From NCBI GenBank assembly GCA_027451445.1, contig DAIDJG010000324.1, positions 1-60,527 on the forward strand: DNA of 60,527 bases, in the 5' to 3' direction. Under the pieces are notes generated by a model. The model was given only the letters and a program-made list of their open reading frames with translations, was not told the origin of the DNA and searched no databases. The position numbers and the translations under genes are program-made. This document shows, piece by piece, positions 52,818 to 60,527 of this stretch. Position 1 is the first letter of the stretch; each line of letters starts with the position of its first letter. Source of the DNA: Singulisphaera sp. (GTDB lineage Bacteria; Planctomycetota; Planctomycetia; Isosphaerales; Isosphaeraceae).

Positions 52818-54740
52818 TCAGATATCGATATCTTTCGCCGTATACGCCTCTTCCATGATGAATTTGAAGCGCGCCTCGGGCTCTTTGCCCATGAGGTCCG
52901 AAACCGTTCGCTCCGTATAGGGACGGTCATCATCAGGGACGACCACGCGGAGCAGCCGCCGGCGCGTCGGGTCGAGGGTCGTCTCGAAGAGCAGTTGAGC
53001 GGGCATCTCGCCGAGCCCCTTGAACCGCGTGATGTTGGGCTTTGCGTTCTTGGGCAGCTTGGCCAGGATGCGGTCGCGCGTCGCGTCGTCGGCCGCCCAG
53101 TGCGTCTCCTTGCCCCAGACAATCTTGTAGAGCGGTGGGCACGCAAGGTAGATCCGACCGTCCTCAAACAGGGCGGGGACGTGCCGGTAGAAGAATGTGA
53201 GTAAGAGCGTGGCAATGTGGTGTCCGTCGCTGTCGGCATCGGTGAGGAGGATCACCTTGCCGTAACGGAGCCGGCCCGCGTCGAACTGATCGTCCATCCC
53301 ACAGCCCAGGGCACTTACGATGTCCGTGAGCTCCTTGTTATCGAGGACCTTTGCCTTCCCCGCCTGTTCCGCGTTCAGCACCTTCCCCTTGAGCGGCAGA
53401 ATTGCCTGAATGTCGCGATCGCGCCCTTGTTTCGCCGAGCCTCCCGCGCTGTCGCCTTCGACAATGAACAACTCCGATTCTTCGGGGTTGCTCGAATCAC
53501 AGTCGTGAAGTTTTCCCGGCAGATTGAGCCGGTTGCTGATCGCCGTCTTGCGGCGCACCTGTGAGGCCGCCGCGCGGCTCGCCTCGCGCGCCTTCGCTGC
53601 CTGGATCACGCGGGCCGCGATCGCATCCCCCACACTCTTGTTCTTGACCAGGAAGTTCTCCAGCGCCGGCCGGACCATCGATTCGACCAGGCCCTTCACC
53701 TCCGGATTATTCAGCCGCCCCTTCGTTTGTCCCTGGAACTGCGGCTCGTGAACACACACCGAGAGGACCGCCGTGAGCCCCTCGCGGATGTCCTCCCCCT
53801 TGATCTCCATCCCCTTCTTCACCATGTCGTGCATCGACATGAAACGCATCAAGGCCCCTTTGACCGCGTCGCGCAACCCTTGCTCGTGCGTCCCACCGTC
53901 GCGGGTCGGGATCGTGTTGACGAACGATCGCACGTCCTCCTCGACCGCCTCGGTCCACGCCAGTGCCACATGACAGCGCAGCCCCTCGTCCGCATCTTCA
54001 CGCTCGAGCACAAAGGGCAGGGGGGCCACGCGCACGTCGTTCCGCAGCCGGTTGACCGCGTCGAGAAAGTCGACGACCCCGCCGTCGTGTCGGAACTCGG
54101 TACTCGTCTTGGCCTTCTGATCGACGAACTGAATCGCCAGGCCCTTGTTGAGATACGTTTTGACTTCGAGTCGTTCGGCAATCAACGCCGAATCGTACGT
54201 GGCCTCGTGGAAGATCTCAGGATCAGGCGTAAACGTGACGGTCGTTCCCGAACCCCGCGCGGGCTCACCTGGCTCGACCCCGCCAAGCGGCTTGCCCCGT
54301 CGATAGCGCTGGGAGTACGTCATCCCGTCGCGGCGGACCTGGGCGACCAGGCTTTTGCTCAGCGCATTGACAACGCTCGCGCCCACGCCGTGAAGACCGC
54401 CCGCCACCTTGTAAGCGTCGTTGTCGAACTTGCCGCCGGCGTGCAGCGTCGTGAAGATGACTTCGAGTGCACTCTTTCCGGTCTTCGGATGGGCGTCCAC
54501 GGGAATACCGCGACCGTTGTCAGACACGGAAATCGTCTTCCCGTCACTCTCCAACGTCACCACGATCCGGGACGCATGGCCGTTCATCACTTCGTCGACC
54601 GAGTTATCGACGATCTCCCAAAGCAGGTGGTGGAAACCCGTCTTGTCCACACCACCGATGTACATACCAGGACGACGGCGGACGGCTTCGAGACCCTCGA
54701 GGACGGTGATCGAATCGGCGTTATAAGTTCCCGTGGCCAT
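52818..54740 (-). CDS. gyrB: Type IIA topoisomerase subunit B (GyrB/ParE type)
   Basis: A 640-aa ATPase subunit. Seen: GHKL ATP-binding EIVDNSVDE, DNGRGIP and GGLHGVGASVVNALS; transducer; TOPRIM ELFIVEGDSAGGSAKQGRDR and LLTDADSDGHHIATLLLTFF; and the end EARFKFIMEEAYTAKDIDI. Length fits the ~640-aa GyrB/ParE class. It is 26 bp after the A subunit on the same strand, so the two are co-transcribed. Whether this is gyrase or topoisomerase IV cannot be settled: the partner's C-terminal domain lacks a canonical GyrA box. The gene symbol is given for the family, not for proven supercoiling. Confidence 0.88.
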   Translation of the reverse strand: MATGTYNADSITVLEGLEAVRRRPGMYIGGVDKTGFHHLLWEIVDNSVDEVMNGHASRIVVTLESDGKTISVSDNGRGIPVDAHPKTGKSALEVIFTTLHAGGKFDNDAYKVAGGLHGVGASVVNALSKSLVAQVRRDGMTYSQRYRRGKPLGGVEPGEPARGSGTTVTFTPDPEIFHEATYDSALIAERLEVKTYLNKGLAIQFVDQKAKTSTEFRHDGGVVDFLDAVNRLRNDVRVAPLPFVLEREDADEGLRCHVALAWTEAVEEDVRSFVNTIPTRDGGTHEQGLRDAVKGALMRFMSMHDMVKKGMEIKGEDIREGLTAVLSVCVHEPQFQGQTKGRLNNPEVKGLVESMVRPALENFLVKNKSVGDAIAARVIQAAKAREASRAAASQVRRKTAISNRLNLPGKLHDCDSSNPEESELFIVEGDSAGGSAKQGRDRDIQAILPLKGKVLNAEQAGKAKVLDNKELTDIVSALGCGMDDQFDAGRLRYGKVILLTDADSDGHHIATLLLTFFYRHVPALFEDGRIYLACPPLYKIVWGKETHWAADDATRDRILAKLPKNAKPNITRFKGLGEMPAQLLFETTLDPTRRRLLRVVVPDDDRPYTERTVSDLMGKEPEARFKFIMEEAYTAKDIDI

Positions 54741-54766
54741 GGGAAGGAGATCCTCAATTCGTTGAG

Positions 54767-57220
54767 TTAGGTCTGGTCGGTGATTTGTTCCACCGGAGGC
54801 ACCGGCTGCGCTTCATCGTGGATGATGGAATCCAGCGACCCTCGCTGCAGGATTCCGTAACCCCGGCCGCCTCGGCTCGTGACCGGGTACTTTGTGGCGC
54901 GGATGATCTGGGTGGCACCCCGACTCGTGCGCACCGTCAAGCCTTCGCGCATCTTGTTCGCCAGGGCAAAGCCGAGTACGCGATCGTTGGCGTCGAGCTT
55001 GATCGCGTTGACACCCTTCGCCGCGCTGGCGACCACGTTGGCCTCGGTCACCGGGAAGATCAAAACGCGTGCCGAACGGGTCGCGAGACAGACCGTCTCG
55101 GTCCCGTCCGTCGACTCGACACCAACCACCAGATCTCCTGACACGGCGGGATCGAGCCGGACGACCACTCGTCCTTTCCGCGTGGAGACCGGAGCCAGAC
55201 CCGCGAGTGCAAACCGCAGCACCTTGCCCCCCGCGGTGAGCGCGACCGCGTACGGCGGAGGCGGGAGCGAGGAATGATCGCCGTTTCCGTTCACCTGGGC
55301 GAGCTCACCGTCGAGCATCCCCTGCACGAGCGCGGGGGGCGTTTGCCGCACGTCCCCGACCGCCGGCAAGCAGCGCGGATCGTGACAAATCACGCCCACG
55401 ATGTGCTCGTTGTCCTCGAACGCGAACGACTTTTGGACCGGCTCGCCGTGCCCTGTGGTCATGACGATGTCGTTGACTCGGATCGTGTATCCCACGCCCC
55501 GGTCCGTGAACACCGTCAGCGTCTGACGCGCCCGAGCACGATAGATCCAGCCGACCCGGTCGTCATCACGCACCCGGATACTCGCGACGTCGGTGAACGA
55601 CTTTTGCCGCTTGGCCCAGCCGTCACGCGTCACGATGACCCACGCGTCCTCGTCGACAATGTAATCTTCCTCGCGGAACTCAACCGGCGCACTCGGCCCT
55701 TCGATCTTGGTCCTGCGAGGCTCGCCATAGGCGCTTGCGATCTCCTTGATCTCGCCCCGAATGATCTTCCAGCGCGCTGGCTCGTCCTCGAGCAGCTTCT
55801 GGATCTCCGCAGCCCGCTGACGCTTCTGAGCCAGCTCGTCGAGGATGTCTTTGATTTCGAGCTTACCCAGCCGGTACAGCTTCGTTTCCAGCACCGCATC
55901 CGCCTGCGCCTCGGAGAGCTGGAATCGCGCAATGAGCTTCGGGGCCGCATCGGCCTTGCCATCGCTCGCCCGAATGATCCGGATCGCCTCGTCCAGGTTA
56001 TTGAAGACGATTGCGAACCCTTCGAGGATATGGATCCGCTGAAGCAGATTCGCCAGCTCGTACTGCAGGCGCCGGGTGACGACTTCCAACCGAAAGTCGA
56101 GGAAGTGCTGAAGGATCGTCTTGAGGTCGAGCCGCGCCGGGACCGCGACTTCGGCCCCTGCCGCCGGCAACAGGCACGTCAGGTTGACGTTGAAGTTGGT
56201 CTGGAGCGGCGTGTTCTTGAACAGGTAGGCCAGGGCCGCGTCGGCACTCGCGCCGGGGCGCAACTCGAGCGAAATTCGGATGTCATCGGTGCTCAGGTCC
56301 TTCACGTTCGTGAGTTGCGGAACCTGCCCCTTGCCGATCAGTTCCCCAATTCGCTCGACAAGTGCATCCTTCTCGATTCCGTAGGGAATCGACGTGATGA
56401 TGACCGTGTTCGCCTTCTCGGGGTCGTTCTCGTACGTCCCCCGCAGCTTGATGCTTCCCTGGCCGTTCGCGTAAATCTCGCGGATTTCCTCCGTTTTGTT
56501 CAGGATGACCCCGCCCGTGGGAAAGTCGGGCCCCTGGACGTGCCGGGTCAGCTTCTCGAGCGGCAGTTCCCGATTATCGAGCAACGCCACGAGCGCCGCG
56601 CACACTTCCTTGAGATTGTGGGGCGGGATGTTCGTCGCCATGCCCACGGCGATCCCCGCGGTCCCGTTGACCAGCAGGTTCGGAAACTGCGCGGGCAGGA
56701 CGATCGGCTCGTCTGTGGTTGACGCGTAGTTCGGGCGGAAATCGACGGTCTGCTGGCGCAGTTCGGTCAGCAACTCGAGCGCGATGGGCGTCAGCCGGCA
56801 CTCCGTGTACCGAAACGCCGCCGGCGGATCGCCGTCAATCGAGCCGAAATTGCCGTAACCCTCGATCAACGGCTGCCGCAGGCTGAACGGCTGGGCCATG
56901 CGCACCAGGGCGTCGTAAATCGACTGGTCGCCGTGGGGGTGATAGCTCTTCATCACCTCCCCGACGACCGCCGCGCACTTCATGAAGCGGCTGTCGGCCG
57001 TCAAGTGCAGGTCGTTCCACATCGCATACAAGATACGACGCTGCACCGGCTTAAGACCGTCGCGCACGTCGGGCAAGGCACGCGACGTGATGACGCTCAG
57101 GGCGTAGTTGAGGTATTTTTCGCGCGTCGTCGCTGCGAGTGCGACGTCCTCGATCACCGTCTTCGCCCGAGCGCGTCCCAGGCCCGAATCATCGTTCGAC
57201 CGGCGGTTCCGTTTCGCCAT
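54767..57220 (-). CDS. gyrA: Type IIA topoisomerase subunit A (GyrA/ParC type)
   Basis: An 817-aa DNA-cleaving subunit. Seen: N-terminal Lys/Arg tail, [35 protein letters not shown] segment [19 protein letters not shown], catalytic [10 protein letters not shown] with Tyr138, the coiled coil about 380-510, and a C-terminal beta-pinwheel with repeats ending in RKGRVV and [11 protein letters not shown] strict QRRGGKG GyrA box is missing, so topoisomerase IV activity is possible. The position equal to E. coli Ser83 is Gln99 and the Asp87 equivalent is Asp103. Transcription probably starts from the consensus promoter at 57724-57696, giving a long leader. Confidence 0.88.
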   Translation of the reverse strand: MAKRNRRSNDDSGLGRARAKTVIEDVALAATTREKYLNYALSVITSRALPDVRDGLKPVQRRILYAMWNDLHLTADSRFMKCAAVVGEVMKSYHPHGDQSIYDALVRMAQPFSLRQPLIEGYGNFGSIDGDPPAAFRYTECRLTPIALELLTELRQQTVDFRPNYASTTDEPIVLPAQFPNLLVNGTAGIAVGMATNIPPHNLKEVCAALVALLDNRELPLEKLTRHVQGPDFPTGGVILNKTEEIREIYANGQGSIKLRGTYENDPEKANTVIITSIPYGIEKDALVERIGELIGKGQVPQLTNVKDLSTDDIRISLELRPGASADAALAYLFKNTPLQTNFNVNLTCLLPAAGAEVAVPARLDLKTILQHFLDFRLEVVTRRLQYELANLLQRIHILEGFAIVFNNLDEAIRIIRASDGKADAAPKLIARFQLSEAQADAVLETKLYRLGKLEIKDILDELAQKRQRAAEIQKLLEDEPARWKIIRGEIKEIASAYGEPRRTKIEGPSAPVEFREEDYIVDEDAWVIVTRDGWAKRQKSFTDVASIRVRDDDRVGWIYRARARQTLTVFTDRGVGYTIRVNDIVMTTGHGEPVQKSFAFEDNEHIVGVICHDPRCLPAVGDVRQTPPALVQGMLDGELAQVNGNGDHSSLPPPPYAVALTAGGKVLRFALAGLAPVSTRKGRVVVRLDPAVSGDLVVGVESTDGTETVCLATRSARVLIFPVTEANVVASAAKGVNAIKLDANDRVLGFALANKMREGLTVRTSRGATQIIRATKYPVTSRGGRGYGILQRGSLDSIIHDEAQPVPPVEQITDQT

Positions 57221-57695
57221 CGCTCCGTCTCAATCTTCTGGAATCGTGGTCCGTTGCGGCACAAAGAGAACGGAATCCGCTCCGTCTCAACAATACCAAT
57301 CTGCGTTGGCGGGCTGCAATCGCATACTGTACATAAATTTCGTAACCGCAGCGATAGGCTTTTGTAAACACTCAACAGGAGACACAAGACCCGCCACGGG
57401 ACAACCCACCCAATCCGCTCAAAACCCTCAAACTATCCGCCTTCACCTCGAAAATGCTCCCGAGATTTACGAAATATCCGAATTATGCTCCGTGACACTT
57501 GTTCCGAGATTGCTGACGGTCGATTGCATGCATGTCAAGTATTCCCCGCCGACCGGCTAATTGCGATTATTAAAGCTATTCGGCGCGCGAAGCGTGGTTG
57601 GTGGAGACGGAGGACACATCCGTAACCGCGAATGACGGAGTTCGGTCCCCGGACGGAGTCTCCACGCTGGCAACCATCCAGCTCACTAGGGTTCT
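57221..57695 (-). other. Long leader of the gyrA transcript with third copy of the 63-65-bp repeat
   Basis: About 475 bp between the minus-strand promoter and the gyrA start. Positions 57440-57501 hold a diverged copy of the unit found in tandem at 17028-17155, in reverse orientation, with the core GAGATTTACGAAATATCCGAA on the plus strand. Also seen: GTGGAGAC (57601-57608) complementary to GTCTCCAC (57658-57665). No convincing reading frame is present. It may be a regulatory leader or a small RNA. Confidence 0.55.
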
Positions 57696-57724
57696 ATTGT
57701 ACAGTGATCCTCGAGCAAAGTCAA
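57696..57724 (-). promoter_or_regulatory. Near-consensus promoter reading toward gyrA
   Basis: On the minus strand TTGACT (57724-57719), 17 bp, TACAAT (57701-57696), followed by AGAACC. It shares both boxes, the spacer length and the GAACC downstream of the -10 with the promoter at 16800-16828. The gyrA start is about 470 nt downstream. Confidence 0.7.
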
Positions 57725-58125
57725 CGGGTTTGATCAGAAACCGTTTATCCAGAAGAGGGCACCTGTCCTACATATTCCAGTCCGTACGGCGCACCAACTT
57801 GCGAGCATGCGGCTTTGCGTGACGGTAGAAGGCTGGCGACCTCGAATCCGCATCGAAAGTCTCCAAGGGTCCCTTGGTTAACAAAAATACAGAGTCGAGG
57901 ACTCCGGAGTAAAGCCGTTCGACCCGATTTTCGAAGTTCTGTCCAGAGCCGCGGGTCGATAAGGTGCGGGGAAAGGTGATTCGTTTGCGCTGAATGTCGC
58001 CTTGAGCCAACCCGAACGCTGCTACCCTTGGCGCGACCTCCGGCAGCAACCTAAGATCGCCTGACCAAAACGTGATTGACAGCGTTTCTTGACGATGCGC
58101 GGAGCCCGTGTCGATCCAACCATCA
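57725..58125. other. Intergenic region before the membrane glycosyltransferase
   Basis: About 400 bp. A minus-strand frame covering 57768-58265 overlaps the next gene and has no recognisable domain, so it is not called. Two TTGAC hexamers occur in GATTGACAG (58074-58082) and CTTGACG near 58089-58095 but neither has a -10 box at the right distance. I see nothing else here. Confidence 0.4.
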
Positions 58126-59382
58126 ATGGTAAAAATGAAGTCCTCAACCTTTGTCATACTGATTCTCGTGGTATCGTTTCTGCTTCGGCTAGGGGCTGTT
58201 TTTGCGTTGCGCGACTGGCACGAAGGCCCATCGACGCGCCACGGTGCCGACGGTGTCGAATTCAACCAGCTCGCGGAGCACCTTGCGCGAGGCGAGGGCT
58301 ACGTCAGCGAAGCCGGCAACCCGACGTCGTTCCGGGCGCCAGGGTTCCCCATCGTCCTCGCGGGTGTTTACAAGGTGTGCGGGCACAGTTTCGTCGCAGC
58401 CTACGTCAGCTTTTGCGTCCTCGGAGCGCTGAGTTGTGTGTTGACCTACCTCCTCGCGCGCGAGCTCTTGCCGGAGTCAGGTGGCCGGCTCGCGGCGATC
58501 CTCGCCACGATCTACGTTCCCCATATTTACTTTGCCACGACGTTTAGCTCAGAGACCGTGTGCGTCCCGACGCTGGCCTGCAGCATCTGGTTGTTCTTGT
58601 GCCACCTGCGGACCCAGAAGCTCGGCGTCCTTATGTTGGGCGGCCTTTGCCTCGGCTGGACGGCCTTAACGCGACCGTTCGCACTGCTCGTCTGCCCGTT
58701 TCTGCTCGCGATCCTTGTCGTCGTCCAGCTCCGCCGCCAACAGCTCGACTTCTCGAAGCTGGCGGTGTGGGTGGTCTCGTTTTGTGTCGTCGTGTTTCCG
58801 TGGACCTTCCGAAACTACCGTGTCTTCGGTAAGCCCGTGTTGGTTGCCACGAACGGTGGATCCACGTTTTACGGCGGTAACAACGATCGGGTCGTCTCCG
58901 AGCCGCGCCGGTTCGGAGCGTGGATCACAACGCTCGAGCTCCCGCAGCGCGAGCTGGTTGACGCTGCGCGCGGAGAGGCTGAACATGACAGCGTCGAGTG
59001 GCGACTCGGCCTCGATTGGGTTCGCACCCACCTGAGCGTCATGCCCAAGCTGCTGCTCTTCAAATTTGTCAGGCTCTGGCTCCCTGAGCTCGACTCTCCA
59101 AACAAACGCTACACGCTGATCCAGGTCGTGGGGTACACCCCCTTTCTCCTCCTCTACCTGTTGGGCTTCGTCCACTGCCTTCGTGCGAGGAGCGAGAACC
59201 CGGCAGCCTGGTGGGCACTTCATCTCACCGTGCTGTCGACGGTTTTGACCGCCCTCATCTTTTGGGGTAGTCCTCGATTTCGAGACGCCAACATGCCGTT
59301 GCTCATGGTCTACGCGAGCGTCGGCCTGACGACGTTGCTCTGTCTCATCCAGCGCAGAGAGTTGCAGCCGGCGGTGGCCTGA
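58126..59382 (+). CDS. Polytopic GT39/ArnT-like membrane glycosyltransferase
   Basis: A 418-aa protein with about 8-10 membrane helices. ATG 58126 or 58135 are both possible; the GTG at 58108 looks too early. Seen: the first helix ILILVVSFLLRLGAVFAL, then DWHEGPSTRHGADGVEFNQLAEHLARGEGY with acidic residues in the first extracytoplasmic loop where GT39/PMT-family enzymes keep their catalytic Asp, SFRAPGFPIVLAGVYKV, LGWTALTRPFALLVCPFLLAIL and the later LLYLLGFVHCLRARSENPAAWW. Known: these transfer sugar from a polyprenyl-phosphate donor. Acceptor unknown. It ends 35 nt before the second palindromic repeat. Confidence 0.8.
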   Translation: MVKMKSSTFVILILVVSFLLRLGAVFALRDWHEGPSTRHGADGVEFNQLAEHLARGEGYVSEAGNPTSFRAPGFPIVLAGVYKVCGHSFVAAYVSFCVLGALSCVLTYLLARELLPESGGRLAAILATIYVPHIYFATTFSSETVCVPTLACSIWLFLCHLRTQKLGVLMLGGLCLGWTALTRPFALLVCPFLLAILVVVQLRRQQLDFSKLAVWVVSFCVVVFPWTFRNYRVFGKPVLVATNGGSTFYGGNNDRVVSEPRRFGAWITTLELPQRELVDAARGEAEHDSVEWRLGLDWVRTHLSVMPKLLLFKFVRLWLPELDSPNKRYTLIQVVGYTPFLLLYLLGFVHCLRARSENPAAWWALHLTVLSTVLTALIFWGSPRFRDANMPLLMVYASVGLTTLLCLIQRRELQPAVA

Positions 59383-59400
59383 TCTCGAGCGGTTTTCACG

Positions 59401-59655
59401 TGCGTTGCGCACACCCGCGAGGGCGAGGCTCCGTCCGAGCCAGCCTTGATCCATGGGCGAGTCTTCGAGCCGATGGATCATCGCGTGCCCCACACGGGAC
59501 CGCCTCAGCACACGCGGTGTTCGGAGGACTCGAAGACTCGTCCTCCGAACAAGGCCGGCTCGGACGGAGCCTCGCCCTCCCAAAGACATGCCGAGCCCAT
59601 ACATGAAATGATCTCGGGTGGGTCCGGCATGCGCAACGCGCACGAAAATCGTTCT
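59401..59655. repeat. Palindromic dispersed repeat, copy 2
   Basis: A ~250-bp element matching the copy at 14312-14563 in the same order. Outer arms 59417-59445 and 59553-59581 pair with two mismatches. Inner hairpin 1 (GATCCATGGGC...GCCGATGGATC) has one mismatch; hairpin 2 stem CGGAGGAC (59522-59529) / GTCCTCCG (59540-59547) is perfect. The loops GAGTCTTCGA and TCGAAGACTC are unchanged and complementary. It starts 18 nt after a stop codon, as copy 1 starts 20 nt after one. Confidence 0.85.
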
Positions 59656-59728
59656 CGGCGAGTCGCCGTGTGCGAAAGGTCCTCCCGACGGCTTGCGGTT
59701 GTCGCGAGAGCGCATCCCGCGTGGCTGG

Positions 59729-59757
59729 TTGCCTGCCCACCGAAAGCGTGTTATTGT
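59729..59757 (+). promoter_or_regulatory. Putative promoter of the aquaporin-family gene
   Basis: TTGCCT (59729-59734), 17-bp spacer, TATTGT (59752-59757); four of six matches in each box. The start codon is 91 bp downstream. Confidence 0.4.
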
Positions 59758-59814
59758 CACTTCCCTCATTTCAAGACCCCAGGATCGCCAGCCGAGACTG
59801 CGGCCTGGCCCTAA

Positions 59815-60480
<666 letters not shown>

Positions 60481-60527
60481 GCGGAACGTAAGCAGCAGAC
60501 GCCCGTCTTTCCCTTTTGCCCGGGGTG

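Noticed and set aside
57768-58265. Minus-strand frame before the membrane glycosyltransferase
   Set aside because: Overlaps the start of a well-supported gene and has no recognisable domain or start signal.

Overview
The window is high-GC DNA with densely packed genes, frequent GTG/TTG starts and weak Shine-Dalgarno sequences. It suggests a member of the Planctomycetota, perhaps the Isosphaerales/Gemmatales. The main reasons are a DUF1080 protein, NPCBM and PQQ/TPR giants, a MoxR-VWA-DUF4175-like membrane operon, squalene-cyclase-type repeat proteins and a Rieske/cytochrome b locus with a very large multihaem cytochrome. The assignment comes from gene content only; no rRNA or tRNA gene was seen.

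Layout. 1-3048: end of a cobalamin cluster (chelatase fusion, cobO, thioredoxin-like ferredoxin). 3480-5243: lone ptsI. 5661-16494: respiratory locus with a Rieske protein bearing a repeated disordered N-terminus, a b6-type cytochrome with the haem c(i) cysteine, an enlarged subunit IV, an 8-haem cytochrome with a coiled coil, and two amicyanin-like cupredoxin proteins, then a DUF1080 protein. 16495-17657: a 57-aa membrane protein, a near-consensus promoter with no recognised gene behind it, and a tandem repeat. 17658-22184: PQQ-TPR-PQQ exported protein. 22271-37996: a long co-directional run (MoxR, DUF58, HEPN, duplicated BolA-like, two VWA membrane proteins, 1284-aa coiled-coil protein, small exported protein, terpenoid-cyclase-fold protein, NPCBM protein, orphan histidine kinase). 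38111-60480: a mosaic of nucleotidyltransferase, Ser/Thr kinase, queA, GT4, Tat-exported TIM barrel, topA, PpiD-like chaperone, SirB1-like, desaturase, MDR dehydrogenase, a GyrA/GyrB-type pair, GT39-like membrane transferase and an aquaporin-family channel.

How the genes work together. The Rieske, b and IV proteins with the giant cytochrome and cupredoxins should form a quinol-oxidising complex plus its electron exits. The MoxR/DUF58/VWA genes look like a chaperone-driven envelope system. The cobalamin genes insert cobalt and adenosylate the corrinoid. The two topoisomerase loci handle DNA supercoiling.

The most unusual non-coding signals are these. (1) A ~250-bp palindromic element occurs twice (14312 and 59401), each copy just after a stop codon, with two inner hairpins whose 10-nt loops are exact complements. 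(2) A short repeat occurs in tandem at 17028-17155 and again at 57440-57501; at both loci it lies ~195-200 nt downstream of a TTGACT-N17-TACAAT promoter and in the same direction as transcription, so a shared transcript is possible. (3) A lower-GC HEPN plus double BolA-like gene pair is inserted in the MoxR operon.
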